Of a stretch of 61,836 nt of DNA, positions 1 through 10,699 are shown piece after piece. The notes under the pieces are model-generated. The model worked only from the letters and a program-made list of their open reading frames with translations, did no database searches and was not told the origin of the DNA. The first letter of the stretch is position 1. Each line of letters starts with the position of its first letter. The stretch comes from Pelagibacterium lentulum (lineage in GTDB: Bacteria; Pseudomonadota; Alphaproteobacteria; Rhizobiales; Devosiaceae). The DNA is taken from the NCBI RefSeq assembly GCF_003992625.1, contig NZ_RZMW01000021.1:1-61836 (forward strand), given 5' to 3'. The position numbers were made by a program, and so were the translations under genes.

Positions 1-1
1 G

Positions 2-1192
2 ATGGGCAAGGAAAAGTTTTCACGTAATAAGCCGCACTGCAACATTGGTACGATTGGTCACGTTGACCATGGCAAGACCTCTTTGACGGCTGCGATCACG
101 AAGGTTCTGGCTGAGACTGGCGGGGCGACCTATTCTGCTTACGACCAGATTGACAAGGCGCCTGAGGAAAAGGCCCGCGGGATCACGATTTCGACGGCTC
201 ACGTTGAGTATGAGACCGAAGCGCGTCACTACGCACACGTCGATTGCCCAGGCCACGCTGACTATGTGAAGAACATGATCACGGGTGCTGCGCAGATGGA
301 CGGCGCGATCCTTGTTGTTTCGGCAGCCGATGGCCCGATGCCCCAGACCCGCGAGCACATTCTGCTTGCCCGTCAGGTTGGTGTTCCTGCGCTTGTGGTG
401 TTTTTGAACAAGGTTGACCAGGTTGACGACGAAGAGCTTCTGGAGCTTGTTGAGCTTGAAGTTCGTGAGTTGCTCTCGAGCTACGAATTCCCCGGTGACG
501 ACATTCCGATCACCAAGGGTTCGGCTCTTATGGCTTTGGAAGACAAGCGTCCTGAAATCGGCCACGATGCGATTTTGGAGCTTATGAAGACTGTGGATGA
601 CTACATTCCGCAGCCTGAGCGTCCGAAGGATCAGCCGTTCCTGATGCCTGTTGAAGACGTGTTCTCGATCTCTGGCCGTGGTACTGTTGTGACCGGTCGT
701 GTTGAGCGCGGTATCGTCAAGGTTGGCGAGGAAGTGGAAATCGTTGGCATCAAGCCGACCCAGAAGACCACTGTTACCGGCGTTGAAATGTTCCGCAAGC
801 TGCTCGATTCGGGTGAAGCAGGCGACAATATCGGTGCGCTGGTTCGCGGTATCGATCGGAGCCAGGTTGAGCGCGGTCAGGTTCTGTGCAAGCCCGGTTC
901 GGTCACTCCGCACACCAAGTTTGTTGCAGAAGCCTATATCCTGACCAAGGAAGAAGGCGGCCGTCATACTCCGTTCTTCACCAATTACCGTCCTCAGTTC
1001 TACTTCCGTACGACTGACGTGACCGGTGTTGTGACGCTCAATGACGGTGTTGAAATGGTCATGCCTGGCGACAATGTTGAAATGAACGTGGAACTGATCG
1101 TTCCGATCGCGATGGAAGAAAAGCTGCGCTTTGCCATCCGTGAAGGCGGCCGCACCGTCGGCGCCGGCGTTGTTTCCAAAATCGTCGAGTAA
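2..1192 (+). CDS. tuf: Elongation factor Tu
   Basis: GTPase that delivers aminoacyl-tRNA to the ribosomal A site in the cytoplasm. The 396-residue length is normal for the family and the protein is complete. All G motifs are visible: GHVDHGKT at 19-26, RGIT at 59-62, DCPGH at 81-85, NKVD at 136-139 and SAL at 174-176, followed by the two beta-barrel domains. The ATG is the second base of the window, so its ribosome-binding site and promoter are outside. It heads the S10 operon as in many alphaproteobacteria, where fusA and rpsG/rpsL usually lie just upstream; that part is not visible. A second tuf copy elsewhere is common in this class. Confidence 0.98.
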   Translation: MGKEKFSRNKPHCNIGTIGHVDHGKTSLTAAITKVLAETGGATYSAYDQIDKAPEEKARGITISTAHVEYETEARHYAHVDCPGHADYVKNMITGAAQMDGAILVVSAADGPMPQTREHILLARQVGVPALVVFLNKVDQVDDEELLELVELEVRELLSSYEFPGDDIPITKGSALMALEDKRPEIGHDAILELMKTVDDYIPQPERPKDQPFLMPVEDVFSISGRGTVVTGRVERGIVKVGEEVEIVGIKPTQKTTVTGVEMFRKLLDSGEAGDNIGALVRGIDRSQVERGQVLCKPGSVTPHTKFVAEAYILTKEEGGRHTPFFTNYRPQFYFRTTDVTGVVTLNDGVEMVMPGDNVEMNVELIVPIAMEEKLRFAIREGGRTVGAGVVSKIVE

Positions 1193-1209
1193 GTTCAAGC
1201 CATAGTGAA

Positions 1210-1250
1210 TGCGGTGCGCCGCTATAATCGAGCGCACCGCACTCCTTTTA
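1210..1250 (+). terminator. Hairpin between tuf and rpsJ (possible attenuator)
   Basis: A perfect 9-bp inverted repeat, TGCGGTGCG (1210-1218) and CGCACCGCA (1233-1241), encloses a 14-nt loop and is followed by CTCCTTTTA. It could be a partial terminator or processing site that sets the ratio of EF-Tu to the ribosomal proteins. The loop contains TATAAT (1223-1228), but no good -35 box sits 16-18 nt upstream, so I do not call a promoter. Confidence 0.45.
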
Positions 1251-1265
1251 CCGGGATAGAACAAA

Positions 1266-1574
1266 ATGAACGGTCAGAACATTCGCATTCGGCTCAAGGC
1301 GTTCGACCATCGGGTACTGGATAACTCGACACGCGAAATCGTAAATACGGCGCGTCGTACGGGTGCCCAGGTCCGCGGTCCCATTCCGCTGCCCACGCGA
1401 ATTGACAAATACACTGTCAACCGGTCGCCCCACGTTGACAAGAAGAGCCGCGAGCAGTTCGAAATCCGGACTCACAAGCGTCTTCTGGACATCGTGGATC
1501 CGACCCCTCAGACGGTGGATGCACTCATGAAGCTTGATCTTGCCGCCGGCGTAGACGTCGAAATCAAGCTCTAA
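1266..1574 (+). CDS. rpsJ: 30S ribosomal protein S10 (uS10)
   Basis: Head-domain protein of the small subunit, which also binds NusB in transcription antitermination complexes. The 102 residues match the family length. The conserved RLKAFDHR start region, the long loop around [22 protein letters not shown] (split here: PTRIDKYTV, then NRSPHVDKK) and the FEIRTHKR strand are present. First gene of the S10 cluster, 73 bp after tuf and separated from it by a hairpin. Confidence 0.98.
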   Translation: MNGQNIRIRLKAFDHRVLDNSTREIVNTARRTGAQVRGPIPLPTRIDKYTVNRSPHVDKKSREQFEIRTHKRLLDIVDPTPQTVDALMKLDLAAGVDVEIKL

Positions 1575-1664
1575 TTGAGACGAGTTTTGCGCGTTTTTCA
1601 TCATAGGGTCCTCTTGGACAAGCCAATGACCCGGAAAACGCTTTCAAAGAGAAGGTAACAACCG

Positions 1665-2366
1665 ATGCGTTCTGGATTGATCGCACAGAAGCTGGGAATG
1701 ACCCGCATCTTCACAGATGACGGCGCTCACGTACCTGTCACCGTTTTGGCGCTTCAGGGCTGCCAGGTGGTAGGCCAGCGGACGCAGGAAAAAGACGGCT
1801 ATGTCGCGCTGCAGCTTGGTGCTGGCTCGGTAAAGGTCAAGAATGTAAGCAAGGCCGAGCGCGGGCAGTATGCCGCCGCCAAGGTTGAGCCCAAGCGTAA
1901 GGTCGTCGAGTTCCGTGTGAGCGAAGACAACCTGATCGAAGTTGGCGCGCAATTGCTTGCTGACCACTTTGTCGAAGGCCAGCTCGTCGATGTGACGGGC
2001 ACGTCTATCGGTAAAGGCTTTGCCGGTGCGATGAAGCGCCACAATTTTGGCGGTCTTCGTGCATCTCACGGTGTGTCGATTTCGCACCGTTCGCACGGCT
2101 CGACCGGTCAGAACCAGGACCCTGGCAAGGTGTTCAAGGGTAAGAAGATGGCCGGACACATGGGCGACGCACGCGTCACCACCCAGAATGTCAAGGTCGT
2201 CAAGACTGACGTAGAGCGTGGCCTGATCATGGTTCAGGGCGCAGTTCCCGGTGCCAAGGGCGGCTGGATTCAGATCCGCGATGCCGTCAAGAAGCCCGCG
2301 CCTGAAGGTGTCGCACGCCCCGGTTCGTTCAAGGCTGCCGAAGCAGCTAATGGGGAGAGCGCATAA
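1665..2366 (+). CDS. rplC: 50S ribosomal protein L3 (uL3)
   Basis: Early-assembly large-subunit protein whose extension reaches the peptidyl-transferase centre. 233 residues, with the typical [16 protein letters not shown] start and the basic loop near 140-165 containing [17 protein letters not shown], where the methylated Gln lies in other bacteria. An alanine-rich tail after about residue 205 is usual in alphaproteobacteria. AGAAGG lies a few bases before the ATG, and the stop overlaps the rplD start (TAATG), implying translational coupling. Confidence 0.98.
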   Translation: MRSGLIAQKLGMTRIFTDDGAHVPVTVLALQGCQVVGQRTQEKDGYVALQLGAGSVKVKNVSKAERGQYAAAKVEPKRKVVEFRVSEDNLIEVGAQLLADHFVEGQLVDVTGTSIGKGFAGAMKRHNFGGLRASHGVSISHRSHGSTGQNQDPGKVFKGKKMAGHMGDARVTTQNVKVVKTDVERGLIMVQGAVPGAKGGWIQIRDAVKKPAPEGVARPGSFKAAEAANGESA

Positions 2367-2986
2367 TGGAACTCCAGGTCACTACACTCGACGGCAAGTC
2401 GGCAGGCAAGGTTACGCTTGATGACGCCGTTTTCGGTCTCGAGCCGCGCGCCGATCTCATTCAGCGCATGGTTCGTTACCAGCAGCTCAAGAAGATGGCT
2501 GGTACGCATGCGGTGAAGAACCGCGCCGACATCTCGCTGACCGGCAAGAAGTTCGGTCGCCAGAAGGGCGGCGGCGGTGCACGTCACGGCTCGCGTCGGT
2601 CCAACATCTTCCGTGGTGGTGGTCGCGCATTCGGCCCGACCCCGCGTAGCCATGCGATCGAGCTGCCCAAGAAGGTCCGCGCGCTTGCCCTCAAGCATGC
2701 GCTGTCGGCAAAGGCCAAGGCTGGCGAAATTGTCATTCTCGACAAGGCAGAAGCCGCGGCTCCCAAAACCGCAGAGTTGCGCGCCGCATTCGGCAAGCTC
2801 GGCTTTGCAAACGCACTGATCATCGGCGGTGCCGAACTGGACAATAATTTCGCGCTCGCTGCGCGCAATATTCCCCAGATCGACGTACTTCCGGCTCAGG
2901 GCATCAACGTTTACGACATTCTGCGTCGCGAAAAGCTGGTCCTGACCAAGGACGCTCTCGCTGCGCTGGAGGGCCGGTTCCAATGA
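2366..2986 (+). CDS. rplD: 50S ribosomal protein L4 (uL4)
   Basis: Exit-tunnel wall protein, and in enterobacteria the autogenous repressor of the S10 operon. 206 residues, normal length. The tunnel loop is visible as a glycine/arginine-rich stretch around 65-90 ([19 protein letters not shown]). It overlaps rplC by one base and rplW by four. I see no clear copy of the enterobacterial S10 leader in this window, so L4-dependent control cannot be claimed here. Confidence 0.98.
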   Translation: MELQVTTLDGKSAGKVTLDDAVFGLEPRADLIQRMVRYQQLKKMAGTHAVKNRADISLTGKKFGRQKGGGGARHGSRRSNIFRGGGRAFGPTPRSHAIELPKKVRALALKHALSAKAKAGEIVILDKAEAAAPKTAELRAAFGKLGFANALIIGGAELDNNFALAARNIPQIDVLPAQGINVYDILRREKLVLTKDALAALEGRFQ

Positions 2987-3276
2987 GCGCGCTGAAAGCA
3001 TACGACATCATTCGCAATCCGGTTGTAACGGAAAAGTCGACGATGGCGTCTGAACATGGCCAGGTCGTATTCGACGTGGCAATCGACGCATCCAAGCCCG
3101 AAATCAAGGCTGCTGTAGAAGCCCTGTTTTCGGTCAAGGTCAAGGCGGTCAACACGATCGTGCGCAAGGGCAAGACCAAGAAATTCCGTGGTTTCGCCGG
3201 TAAGCGCAAGGACGTGAAGAAGGCAGTCGTGACCCTCGTTGACGGTCAGACCATCGATATTTCGACCGGTCTGTGA
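2983..3276 (+). CDS. rplW: 50S ribosomal protein L23 (uL23)
   Basis: Tunnel-exit protein that docks trigger factor and SRP. 97 residues. The family signature around [15 protein letters not shown] at the N terminus and the [22 protein letters not shown] tract (about residues 60-80) are clear. ATGA overlap with rplD suggests coupled translation. Confidence 0.98.
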   Translation: MSALKAYDIIRNPVVTEKSTMASEHGQVVFDVAIDASKPEIKAAVEALFSVKVKAVNTIVRKGKTKKFRGFAGKRKDVKKAVVTLVDGQTIDISTGL

Positions 3277-3297
3277 GAAGGCTAGGGAAGAAGAACA

Positions 3298-4137
3298 ATG
3301 GCTCTTAAGCAATATAATCCAACCTCGCCGGGCCGCCGTCAACTTGTCGGCATCGACCGGTCCGAGCTCTGGAGCGGTTCGCCGGTCAAGAAGCTCACCG
3401 AGGGCCTGACCAAGTCAGGTGGCCGCAACAACAATGGCCGCATCACTGCGTATAACCGTGGTGGTGGGCACAAGCGCCGCTATCGTCTTGTCGATTTCAA
3501 GCGGACCAAGTTTGACGTTGTGGGCACCATCGAGCGCCTCGAATACGATCCGAACCGGACCGCATTCATCGCTCTGGTGAACTACGAAGACGGCGAGCAG
3601 GCATATATCCTGGCTCCGCAGCGCCTCGCTGCCGGTGACAAGGTTGTGTCCTCGATGAACGCAGTCGACGTCAAGCCCGGCAACACGATGCCGCTTGAGC
3701 GGATGCCCGTTGGCACTATCGTTCACAATATCGAGCTCAAGCCCAAAAAGGGCGGCCAGATGGCCCGTTCTGCCGGTGCCTACGCTCAGTATGTCGGCCG
3801 TGACTCCGGTTGGGCGATCCTGCGTTTGAACTCAGGTGAACAGCGCCTGGTGCATGGCACATGCCTTGCGACGGTCGGTGCGGTTTCCAACCCGGATCAC
3901 TCCAACACGAGCCTGGGCAAGGCCGGTCGCAGCCGTTGGCTGGGCAAGCGCCCGAACGTTCGCGGTGTTGCGATGAACCCTGTCGATCACCCCCATGGTG
4001 GTGGTGAAGGCCGTACCTCCGGTGGTCGTAACCCTGTTACGCCCTGGGGCAAGCCGACCAAGGGCAAGCGCACCCGGTCCAACAAGGCGACGGACAAGTT
4101 TATCGTCCGCTCGCGCCACCTTAAGAAGGGCAGGTAA
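3298..4137 (+). CDS. rplB: 50S ribosomal protein L2 (uL2)
   Basis: Core large-subunit protein needed for subunit association and peptidyl transfer. 279 residues. The conserved [14 protein letters not shown] region with its functional histidine is near residues 225-238, and the basic C-terminal tail is present. GGGAAGAAGAACA precedes the ATG, giving a good ribosome-binding site. Co-oriented and tightly spaced with rplW and rpsS. Confidence 0.98.
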   Translation: MALKQYNPTSPGRRQLVGIDRSELWSGSPVKKLTEGLTKSGGRNNNGRITAYNRGGGHKRRYRLVDFKRTKFDVVGTIERLEYDPNRTAFIALVNYEDGEQAYILAPQRLAAGDKVVSSMNAVDVKPGNTMPLERMPVGTIVHNIELKPKKGGQMARSAGAYAQYVGRDSGWAILRLNSGEQRLVHGTCLATVGAVSNPDHSNTSLGKAGRSRWLGKRPNVRGVAMNPVDHPHGGGEGRTSGGRNPVTPWGKPTKGKRTRSNKATDKFIVRSRHLKKGR

Positions 4138-4142
4138 GAGCC

Positions 4143-4421
4143 ATGACACGTTCCGTCTGGAAAGGCCCGTTTGTCGACGGGTACCTGTTGAAGAAAGCCG
4201 ATAAGGTCCGTGAATCGGGCCGTAACGAGGTCATCAAGATCTGGAGCCGTCGCTCCACGATCCTGCCCCAGTTCGTGGGCCTGACCTTTGGCGTCTATAA
4301 CGGGCAGAAGCATGTTCCGGTCAATGTCAGCGAAGACATGATCGGTCATAAGTTCGGTGAATTTTCGCCCACGCGCACCTATTACGGTCACGCGGCCGAC
4401 AAGAAGGCGAAGAGGAAGTAA
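4143..4421 (+). CDS. rpsS: 30S ribosomal protein S19 (uS19)
   Basis: Small-subunit head protein that contacts A-site tRNA with S13. 92 residues. The start [11 protein letters not shown] and the [14 protein letters not shown] segment are diagnostic. Five bases separate it from rplB and three from rplV, so it is certainly in the same operon. Confidence 0.98.
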   Translation: MTRSVWKGPFVDGYLLKKADKVRESGRNEVIKIWSRRSTILPQFVGLTFGVYNGQKHVPVNVSEDMIGHKFGEFSPTRTYYGHAADKKAKRK

Positions 4422-4424
4422 GTT

Positions 4425-4805
4425 ATGGGCAAGCAAAAGCAAGAACGCGTGCTCAAGGACAATGAGGCGAAAGCCGTCCTTCGCATGGTTCGCACCAGCC
4501 CTCAGAAGCTTAATCTTGTTGCGGCCCAGATCCGTGGCAAGAAGGTCGACAAGGCTTTGGCAGAACTGCAGTTTTCGCGCAAGCGGATCTCCGAATCTGT
4601 CAAGAAGACCCTCGAAAGCGCTATCGCCAATGCCGAGAACAATCACGGTCTCGACACTGACGCTCTGGTTGTTTCCGAGGCCTATGTCGGCAAGGCGCTG
4701 GTGATGAAGCGGTTCCATGCCCGTGCGCGTGGTCGTGGTGCACGCATCGAGAAGCCGTTCTCGCACCTGACCATTGTCGTCCGTGAAGTTGAGGAAACAG
4801 TCTGA
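4425..4805 (+). CDS. rplV: 50S ribosomal protein L22 (uL22)
   Basis: Tunnel constriction protein; its beta-hairpin is a site of macrolide-resistance mutations in other species. 126 residues. The [20 protein letters not shown] segment and the hairpin [18 protein letters not shown] near residues 95-113 are intact. The stop overlaps the rpsC start by one base. Confidence 0.98.
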   Translation: MGKQKQERVLKDNEAKAVLRMVRTSPQKLNLVAAQIRGKKVDKALAELQFSRKRISESVKKTLESAIANAENNHGLDTDALVVSEAYVGKALVMKRFHARARGRGARIEKPFSHLTIVVREVEETV

Positions 4806-5515
4806 TGGGCCAGAAAGTTAATCCGATCGGGCTTCGGCTCGGCATCAACCGGACCTGGGATTCCCGTTGGTACGCCAACAAGAGCGAATATGGTTCGCTC
4901 CTGCAGGAAGACCTCAAGATCCGCGAGATGTTGGAAAAGGAGCTCAAGCAGGCTGCCGTTTCCAAGATTGTCATTGAACGTCCGCACCGCAAGTGCCGCA
5001 TTTCGATCCACTCGGCTCGTCCGGGTATCGTTATCGGCAAGAAGGGCGCGGATATCGAGAAGATCCGCAACAAGGTGAAGAAGTTCACCGACAGCGAAGT
5101 GCACATCAACATCGTTGAAGTGCGCAAGCCGGAAACCGATGCAACGCTTGTTGCCCAGGGCATTGCCCAGCAGCTTGAACGTCGTGTTGCATTCCGTCGC
5201 GCCATGAAGCGTGCTGTGCAGACAGCAATGCGGATGGGTGCGCAGGGTATCCGGGTCAATGTCGGTGGCCGCCTGGGCGGTGCTGATATTGCGCGTACCG
5301 AATGGTACCGCGAAGGCCGTGTTCCGCTGCACACTCTGCGTGCGGATGTGGATTATGGTGTCGCCGAAGCCGCCACGACCTACGGGATCATTGGGATCAA
5401 GGTCTGGATCTTCAAGGGCGAGATCATGGAGCACGATCCGATGGCTCACGAACGCCGTGCCACCGAAGGCGGTGACTCGGGCGGGCAGGGCCGTCGCGGT
5501 CCGGCTGCTAGCTGA
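4805..5515 (+). CDS. rpsC: 30S ribosomal protein S3 (uS3)
   Basis: mRNA-entry protein of the small subunit. 236 residues. The start [13 protein letters not shown], the KH domain with its GxxG loop ([13 protein letters not shown], about residues 75-87) and the C-terminal [18 protein letters not shown] strand are visible. A short glycine-rich tail after residue 220 is common in this class. Confidence 0.98.
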   Translation: MGQKVNPIGLRLGINRTWDSRWYANKSEYGSLLQEDLKIREMLEKELKQAAVSKIVIERPHRKCRISIHSARPGIVIGKKGADIEKIRNKVKKFTDSEVHINIVEVRKPETDATLVAQGIAQQLERRVAFRRAMKRAVQTAMRMGAQGIRVNVGGRLGGADIARTEWYREGRVPLHTLRADVDYGVAEAATTYGIIGIKVWIFKGEIMEHDPMAHERRATEGGDSGGQGRRGPAAS

Positions 5516-5531
5516 TAGGAAGACTTGAAAA

Positions 5532-5945
5532 ATGCTGCAACCGAAACGTACCAAGTTCCGTAAGGCCCATAAGGGCCGGATCCACGGCGTTGCCAAGGGC
5601 GGCACGGATCTCAATTTTGGCGAATATGGCTTGAAGGCTCAGGAACCTGAGCGTATAACCGCCCGCCAGATCGAGGCTGCACGTCGCGCGATGACTCGTT
5701 ATATGAAGCGCGCAGGTCGTGTTTGGATCCGGGTTTTCCCAGATTTGCCAGTGTCGTCCAAGCCGACAGAAGTTCGTATGGGTAAAGGTAAGGGCGCACC
5801 CGAATATTGGGCAGCCCGCGTAAAGCCCGGCCGGATCATGTTTGAGATCGACGGCGTAAGTGAAGAAGTTGCGCGTGAAGCGCTGCGTCTGGCGGCAATG
5901 AAGTTGCCGATCAAGACGCGGTTCGTCAGCCGCATTGCAGACTAA
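5532..5945 (+). CDS. rplP: 50S ribosomal protein L16 (uL16)
   Basis: Late-assembly large-subunit protein near the A-site tRNA elbow. 137 residues, typical. The [16 protein letters not shown] start, [22 protein letters not shown] and [22 protein letters not shown] segments are all conserved. Confidence 0.98.
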   Translation: MLQPKRTKFRKAHKGRIHGVAKGGTDLNFGEYGLKAQEPERITARQIEAARRAMTRYMKRAGRVWIRVFPDLPVSSKPTEVRMGKGKGAPEYWAARVKPGRIMFEIDGVSEEVAREALRLAAMKLPIKTRFVSRIAD

Positions 5946-5959
5946 AGGACGTTTGAGCG

Positions 5960-6157
5960 ATGAAGCCGAGCGACGTTAGGGCCAAGACGGTTGATGAACT
6001 CAACGACGAGTTGGTCAGCCTGAAGAAAGAGCAGTTCAATCTGCGTTTCCAGCGTGCCACTCAGCAGCTGGAAAACACCGCGCAGGTCCGCAAGGTCCGC
6101 CGGAACATTGCGCGGGTGCAGACCATTCTGCGCGAGAAGAGCGCGGAAGCGAAGTAA
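5960..6157 (+). CDS. rpmC: 50S ribosomal protein L29 (uL29)
   Basis: Small two-helix protein at the tunnel exit. 65 residues. The [18 protein letters not shown] and [14 protein letters not shown] helices fit the family. Preceded by AGGACG and placed 14 bp after rplP. Confidence 0.97.
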   Translation: MKPSDVRAKTVDELNDELVSLKKEQFNLRFQRATQQLENTAQVRKVRRNIARVQTILREKSAEAK

Positions 6158-6167
6158 GGAGACACCT

Positions 6168-6401
6168 ATGCCCAAGCGTATTTTGCAGGGGACTGTGGTC
6201 TCCGATACGAATGAGAAGACGGTTGTGGTAAGCGTCGAACGTCGCTTTACCCATCCGATCATGAAGAAGACGGTTCGCCGTTCCAAGAAGTACCACGCTC
6301 ACGACGAAGCCAATGCGGCAAAGGTCGGTGATGTCGTGCAGATTCAGGAATGCGCTCCGATTTCAAAGAACAAGCGCTGGACGGTCGTTACTTCGGCCTA
6401 A
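6168..6401 (+). CDS. rpsQ: 30S ribosomal protein S17 (uS17)
   Basis: OB-fold small-subunit assembly protein. 77 residues from the ATG at 6168. The same frame is open further upstream, but TAAGGAGA at 6155-6162 and the conserved [13 protein letters not shown] start fix this codon. [19 protein letters not shown] and [10 protein letters not shown] match the family. Confidence 0.97.
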   Translation: MPKRILQGTVVSDTNEKTVVVSVERRFTHPIMKKTVRRSKKYHAHDEANAAKVGDVVQIQECAPISKNKRWTVVTSA

Positions 6402-6476
6402 CGGACGCACAATCAAGACGTCAGGTGCCGAGCCGGCTGGTCGGAGCGGAACCAAGATAGAAGAAGGCAACCAGTC

Positions 6477-6845
6477 ATGATTCAGATGCAAACAAATCTC
6501 GACGTGGCCGATAATTCGGGCGCCCGTCGTGTTATGTGCATCAAGGTGCTGGGCGGTTCGCATCGCAAGTACGCGTCGGTGGGCGACATTATTGTTGTGT
6601 CGGTCAAGGACGCTATTCCGCGCGGCCGCGTCAAGAAGGGCCAGGTTCTAAAGGCTGTAGTGGTTCGCACTGCATCCGATATCCGTCGCCCCGATGGCAC
6701 CGTGATCCGCTTCGACCGCAATGCGGCAGTGATCATCAACAACAACAAGGAACCGATCGGCACACGTATCTTCGGCCCGGTTCCGCGTGAGTTGCGTGCG
6801 AAAAATCACATGAAGATCATTTCGCTCGCTCCGGAGGTGCTGTAA
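6477..6845 (+). CDS. rplN: 50S ribosomal protein L14 (uL14)
   Basis: Interface protein forming bridges with the small subunit and contacting release and recycling factors. 122 residues, starting [21 protein letters not shown], typical of the family. A 75-bp spacer separates it from rpsQ and I see no strong promoter there. The stop overlaps the rplX start (TAATG). Confidence 0.98.
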   Translation: MIQMQTNLDVADNSGARRVMCIKVLGGSHRKYASVGDIIVVSVKDAIPRGRVKKGQVLKAVVVRTASDIRRPDGTVIRFDRNAAVIINNNKEPIGTRIFGPVPRELRAKNHMKIISLAPEVL

Positions 6846-7159
6846 TGGCTGCCAAGATTAAAAAGGGTGACAAGGTCGTCGTGCTGACGGGCAAGGACAA
6901 GGGTAAAACCGGTCAAGTCTTGCAGGTCATGCCGTCCGACACCAAGGCGCTCGTTCAGGGTATCAATCTGGTGCGCCGTCACCAGAAACAGACCCAGAGC
7001 CAGGATGCCGGCATCTTCACCAAGGAAGCTCCGATTCATCTGAGCAACATTGCGCTGCTTGATGCCAAGGAAAACAAGCCGACCCGCGTGGGCTTTGAAA
7101 TCAAAGACGGCGTCAAGCGCCGTGTGGCCAAGCGTTCGGGAGAAGTGATCGATGGCTGA
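6845..7159 (+). CDS. rplX: 50S ribosomal protein L24 (uL24)
   Basis: Assembly-initiator protein with an N-terminal KOW motif ([19 protein letters not shown], residues about 5-23). 104 residues. [11 protein letters not shown] is also conserved. Overlaps rplE by eight bases. Confidence 0.98.
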   Translation: MAAKIKKGDKVVVLTGKDKGKTGQVLQVMPSDTKALVQGINLVRRHQKQTQSQDAGIFTKEAPIHLSNIALLDAKENKPTRVGFEIKDGVKRRVAKRSGEVIDG

Positions 7160-7706
7160 GACATACATTCCGCGCCTGCGCACACATTATGACGATGTTG
7201 TGCGCGCCGGCCTGACCGAAGAGTTTAAGTACGCCAACCCCATGTCCGTGCCCAAGCTGGACAAGGTTGTGCTGAACATGGGTGTCGGGGAAGCTGTTGC
7301 AGACTCCAAGAAGGTTAAGGCCGCACTTGCCGATCTGGAAAAGATCGCTGGCCAGAAGCCGGTCATTACCTACGCACGCAAGTCGATCGCGGGCTTCAAA
7401 GTCCGTGAAGGCATGCCTCTGGGTGTCAAGGTGACCCTGCGCCGCGCCCGCATGTACGAGTTCATCGACCGTCTGGTCAATGTGGCTCTGCCGCGCGTTC
7501 GTGACTTCCGTGGGCTGAACCCGAAGAGCTTTGACGGTCGTGGCAACTATGCCATGGGCATCAAGGAGCATATCGTGTTCCCCGAAATCAATTACGACCA
7601 GGTCGACCAGATCTGGGGCATGGACGTGATCATCACGACCACTGCCAAGACCGACGACGAAGCGCGTGCGCTTCTCAAGGCTTTCAATTTCCCGTTCCGC
7701 CAGTAA
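7152..7706 (+). CDS. rplE: 50S ribosomal protein L5 (uL5)
   Basis: Central-protuberance protein that binds 5S rRNA. 184 residues. [36 protein letters not shown] and the C-terminal NFPF segment are conserved. The start codon lies inside the end of rplX. Confidence 0.98.
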   Translation: MAETYIPRLRTHYDDVVRAGLTEEFKYANPMSVPKLDKVVLNMGVGEAVADSKKVKAALADLEKIAGQKPVITYARKSIAGFKVREGMPLGVKVTLRRARMYEFIDRLVNVALPRVRDFRGLNPKSFDGRGNYAMGIKEHIVFPEINYDQVDQIWGMDVIITTTAKTDDEARALLKAFNFPFRQ

Positions 7707-7744
7707 GCGCGGATAACGGGAAGAGAGACGAAAGAGAGACTTAA

Positions 7745-8050
7745 ATGGCAAAAGTTAGCGCCATCGAGAAGAACAAGCGTCGCGCCAAGTTGGCCAAGCA
7801 GTACGCCGGAAAGCGCGCAGCGCTCAAGGCAAAGGCCAAGGACGAGTCGCTGTCTTTCGAAGAACGCTTTGCTGCACAGCTCAAGCTGGCCGAACTGCCG
7901 CGCAATGCGTCGCCTGTTCGCGTCCGCAACCGTTGTGAAGTATCGGGCCGTCCGCGGGGTTTCTATCGCAAGCTCAAGCTGAGCCGTATCGCTCTGCGTG
8001 AACTTGGTTCGATGGGCAAGATCCCGGGCCTGGTAAAGTCAAGCTGGTAA
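7745..8050 (+). CDS. rpsN: 30S ribosomal protein S14 (uS14)
   Basis: Small-subunit head protein. 101 residues, the long form without the four zinc-binding cysteines. [28 protein letters not shown] is the diagnostic C-terminal region. A purine-rich ribosome-binding stretch (GAAAGAGAGAC) precedes the ATG. Confidence 0.97.
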   Translation: MAKVSAIEKNKRRAKLAKQYAGKRAALKAKAKDESLSFEERFAAQLKLAELPRNASPVRVRNRCEVSGRPRGFYRKLKLSRIALRELGSMGKIPGLVKSSW

Positions 8051-8062
8051 GGAAACACAAAG

Positions 8063-8461
8063 ATGACTCTTACAGATCCGCTTGGCGATATGCTCACTCG
8101 CATCCGTAACGCGCAGATGCGCCGTCGCGATGTTGTGCGTACGCCGGCTTCCTCGCTGCGTGCCCACGTTCTCGACGTGCTGAAGTCGGAAGGCTTCATT
8201 CGCGGTTACAATTCCATTACGACGGACAACGGTCTGACCGAATACGACATCGAATTGAAGTATTCGGAAAATCAGCCGGTTATTCGTGAACTGCAGCGGG
8301 TTTCCAAGCCTGGCCGCCGCGTTTACGCATCCGTCAAGAACATTCCGGTTGTTGGCAACGGCCTTGGTGTTGCGATCCTGTCCACCCCCAAGGGTGTGAT
8401 GGCCGATCACCAGGCACGAGCTGAAAATGTTGGCGGTGAGGTCCTCTGCCGCGTCTTCTAA
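8063..8461 (+). CDS. rpsH: 30S ribosomal protein S8 (uS8)
   Basis: Central-domain organiser that binds 16S helix 21; in enterobacteria it represses the spc operon. 132 residues. [14 protein letters not shown] at the start and the [23 protein letters not shown] end are typical. Confidence 0.98.
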   Translation: MTLTDPLGDMLTRIRNAQMRRRDVVRTPASSLRAHVLDVLKSEGFIRGYNSITTDNGLTEYDIELKYSENQPVIRELQRVSKPGRRVYASVKNIPVVGNGLGVAILSTPKGVMADHQARAENVGGEVLCRVF

Positions 8462-8508
8462 GGCGCGACGAGGAGACCCCACCAACTTTAGACGAAAAGG
8501 CGAAGAAA

Positions 8509-9042
8509 ATGTCGCGTATTGGCAAAAAGCCGGTTGCTCCGGTCAGCGGCGTGACGGTCACCGTGGACGGCCAGAAGGTAACCGCCAAAGGTTCCAAAGG
8601 CGAGCTCTCCATTGTGCTCGTTGATCTGGTCAAGGCCGAAATGACTGATGAAGGCGTTGTAATCACTCCGGTTGACGAAAGCCGTGAGGCACGCGCAGCT
8701 TGGGGTATGTCCCGCACGCTCGTGCAGAATATTGTGACCGGCGTTTCGACTGGCTTTGAGCGCAAGCTCGCCATTACCGGCGTTGGTTATCGCGCACAGA
8801 TGCAGGGTTCGGATCTCAAGCTTTCGCTTGGGTTCAGCCACGAAGTTATCTACAAGGCACCGGACGGCATTTCGCTTGCGGCCCCGACTCAGACGGAAAT
8901 CGTTGTGACGGGCATCGACAAGCAGCAGGTTGGTCAGGTTGCAGCGAACATTCGTGAGTTCCGGCCGCCGGAGCCCTACAAGGGCAAGGGTGTGCGCTAT
9001 GCGGATGAGCATATCTACCGCAAAGAAGGCAAGAAGAAGTAA
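8509..9042 (+). CDS. rplF: 50S ribosomal protein L6 (uL6)
   Basis: Large-subunit protein at the GTPase-factor site. 177 residues with two related halves. SRIGKKPV at the start, GVGYRAQ near residue 88 and the C-terminal [14 protein letters not shown] signature are intact. Confidence 0.98.
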   Translation: MSRIGKKPVAPVSGVTVTVDGQKVTAKGSKGELSIVLVDLVKAEMTDEGVVITPVDESREARAAWGMSRTLVQNIVTGVSTGFERKLAITGVGYRAQMQGSDLKLSLGFSHEVIYKAPDGISLAAPTQTEIVVTGIDKQQVGQVAANIREFRPPEPYKGKGVRYADEHIYRKEGKKK

Positions 9043-9054
9043 GGATTGGTCGAT

Positions 9055-9408
9055 ATGGCTAAGCTATCTGGTATTGACCGCCGCAAGGCGCGCGTTCGTC
9101 GGGCTCTCAAGGCTCGTGCCAACGGCCGTCCTCGCTTGTCGGTTTTCCGTTCGGAGAAGAACATCTACGCCCAGATCATTGATGATGCGAATGGCGTGAC
9201 GCTTGCTGCGGCATCTTCGCTCGAAAAGGATCTGAAGATCAAAAACGGTGCTAACCAGGCTGCCGCTGCCGAAGTCGGCAAGGCGCTTGCTGCACGCGCA
9301 ACCAAGGCCGGTGTTGGCGAGGTTATCTTTGATCGCGGTGCATATCTTTTTCATGGCCGGGTCAAGGCCCTGGCCGACGCCGCCCGTGAGGGCGGGTTGA
9401 GCTTCTAA
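9055..9408 (+). CDS. rplR: 50S ribosomal protein L18 (uL18)
   Basis: 5S rRNA-binding protein of the central protuberance. I choose the ATG at 9055 (117 residues) over a TTG nine bases upstream, because AAGGA at 9041-9045 is correctly spaced for 9055 and the family starts near this point. [18 protein letters not shown] and the [24 protein letters not shown] end are diagnostic. Confidence 0.97.
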   Translation: MAKLSGIDRRKARVRRALKARANGRPRLSVFRSEKNIYAQIIDDANGVTLAAASSLEKDLKIKNGANQAAAAEVGKALAARATKAGVGEVIFDRGAYLFHGRVKALADAAREGGLSF

Positions 9409-9449
9409 GAAGCCCAACTTACTCGAAATTACGAAGAGCTGGTTGAACG

Positions 9450-9980
9450 ATGAGAGACTTTCAAGAGCGCGACAGCGAGTTTGTAGATCGCCTGGTGCAT
9501 ATTAATCGCGTCGCCAAGGTGGTGAAGGGCGGTCGGCGGTTCGGTTTTGCCGCGCTTGTCGTCGTTGGCGATCAGAAGGGCCGCGTTGGTTTTGGTCACG
9601 GCAAGGCACGCGAAGTGCCGGAAGCTATCCGCAAGGCGACCGAGCAGGCCAAGCGCCAGATGATCCGTGTGCCACTGCGCGAAGCGCGTACGCTGCATCA
9701 CGATGTTCAGGGCCGGCACGGCGCTGGCAAGGTGATCCTGCGAGCAGCACCCGCGGGTACCGGTATCATTGCCGGCGGTCCGATGCGTGCGGTTTTTGAA
9801 ACGCTTGGCATCAATGATATCGTTGCCAAGTCGCAGGGTTCGGCAAATCCCTACAACATGGTTCGCGCCACGTTCGATGCGCTCAAGAATGTTGACAGCC
9901 CGCGCTCAGTGGCTGCCCGTCGTGGTCTGAAGGTTTCCGAACTGCAGGCTCGTCGCGGCGAAGCTGCAGTAGAAGCGTAA
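9450..9980 (+). CDS. rpsE: 30S ribosomal protein S5 (uS5)
   Basis: mRNA-entry and decoding-fidelity protein. 176 residues. The double-stranded-RNA-binding-like N-terminal domain with the [21 protein letters not shown] region (about 19-39) and [19 protein letters not shown] is followed by the [15 protein letters not shown] segment. Confidence 0.98.
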   Translation: MRDFQERDSEFVDRLVHINRVAKVVKGGRRFGFAALVVVGDQKGRVGFGHGKAREVPEAIRKATEQAKRQMIRVPLREARTLHHDVQGRHGAGKVILRAAPAGTGIIAGGPMRAVFETLGINDIVAKSQGSANPYNMVRATFDALKNVDSPRSVAARRGLKVSELQARRGEAAVEA

Positions 9981-10004
9981 GCGGCTCGCTCGAGGAGAAG
10001 ATAA

Positions 10005-10193
10005 ATGGCTAAGAAAACGGTCATCGTCGAGCAGATCGGTTCTCCGATCCGCCGTAAGGAAGACCAGCGCGCAACGCTTGTTGGCCTTGGGCTTAACAAG
10101 CTGCATCGCCGCCGGGAACTGGAAGATACGCCTGCGATCCGCGGCATGATTTCCAAGGTATCCCACCTCGTCCGCGTTGTGGACGAGAAATAG
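10005..10193 (+). CDS. rpmD: 50S ribosomal protein L30 (uL30)
   Basis: Small large-subunit protein. 62 residues. [26 protein letters not shown] is the family signature. GAGGAGA precedes the ATG. Confidence 0.97.
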   Translation: MAKKTVIVEQIGSPIRRKEDQRATLVGLGLNKLHRRRELEDTPAIRGMISKVSHLVRVVDEK

Positions 10194-10207
10194 GAAGGGA
10201 TAGATTA

Positions 10208-10684
10208 ATGCGTCTCAATCAGATCGCTGACAAGCCGGGTGCCAACAAGACAAAGGTTCGTGTTGGTCGTGGTATCGGTTCGGGCCTGGGCAAGACCGGT
10301 GGCCGTGGCGTCAAGGGTCAGAAGTCCCGTTCGGGCGTTTCGATCAACGGATTTGAAGGCGGGCAGATGCCGCTTCATATGCGTATGCCGAAGCGTGGCT
10401 TCAACAATGCCTTTGCCAAGAAGTTCAATGCTGTTCGTCTTGATCGCATTCAGGCCTATATCGATAGCGGCAAGCTCGATGTCAAAGGCGTCGTCGATGC
10501 CGAAGCACTGGTCAAGGCCGGCGTTATCCGCCGCGTCAAGGACGGTGTTCGCCTGATTAATGGCGGCGAATTCAAGGCCAAGAAGGTAACCTTCAAGGTT
10601 TCGCACGCATCAGCCGGTGCCGTTGCGGCTGTTGAAGCTGCCGGTGGCAAAGTGGAAGTCGCTGGCGCTGCTGCCAGCGAGTAA
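10208..10684 (+). CDS. rplO: 50S ribosomal protein L15 (uL15)
   Basis: Late-assembly protein linking large-subunit domains. 158 residues. The flexible glycine/arginine-rich N terminus ([19 protein letters not shown], about 20-38) and [12 protein letters not shown] are conserved. An alanine-rich tail is present. A 206-bp spacer with two hairpins separates it from secY. Confidence 0.98.
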   Translation: MRLNQIADKPGANKTKVRVGRGIGSGLGKTGGRGVKGQKSRSGVSINGFEGGQMPLHMRMPKRGFNNAFAKKFNAVRLDRIQAYIDSGKLDVKGVVDAEALVKAGVIRRVKDGVRLINGGEFKAKKVTFKVSHASAGAVAAVEAAGGKVEVAGAAASE

Positions 10685-10699
10685 GCAAGATTTCGAGGG

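Noticed and set aside
1223-1228. Promoter for rpsJ from TATAAT
   Set aside because: No acceptable -35 box 16-18 nt upstream; the box lies in a hairpin loop.
20-1264. 414-codon open frame antisense to tuf
   Set aside because: It lies opposite a perfectly conserved EF-Tu gene; its product has no family features and arises from codon bias on the other strand.
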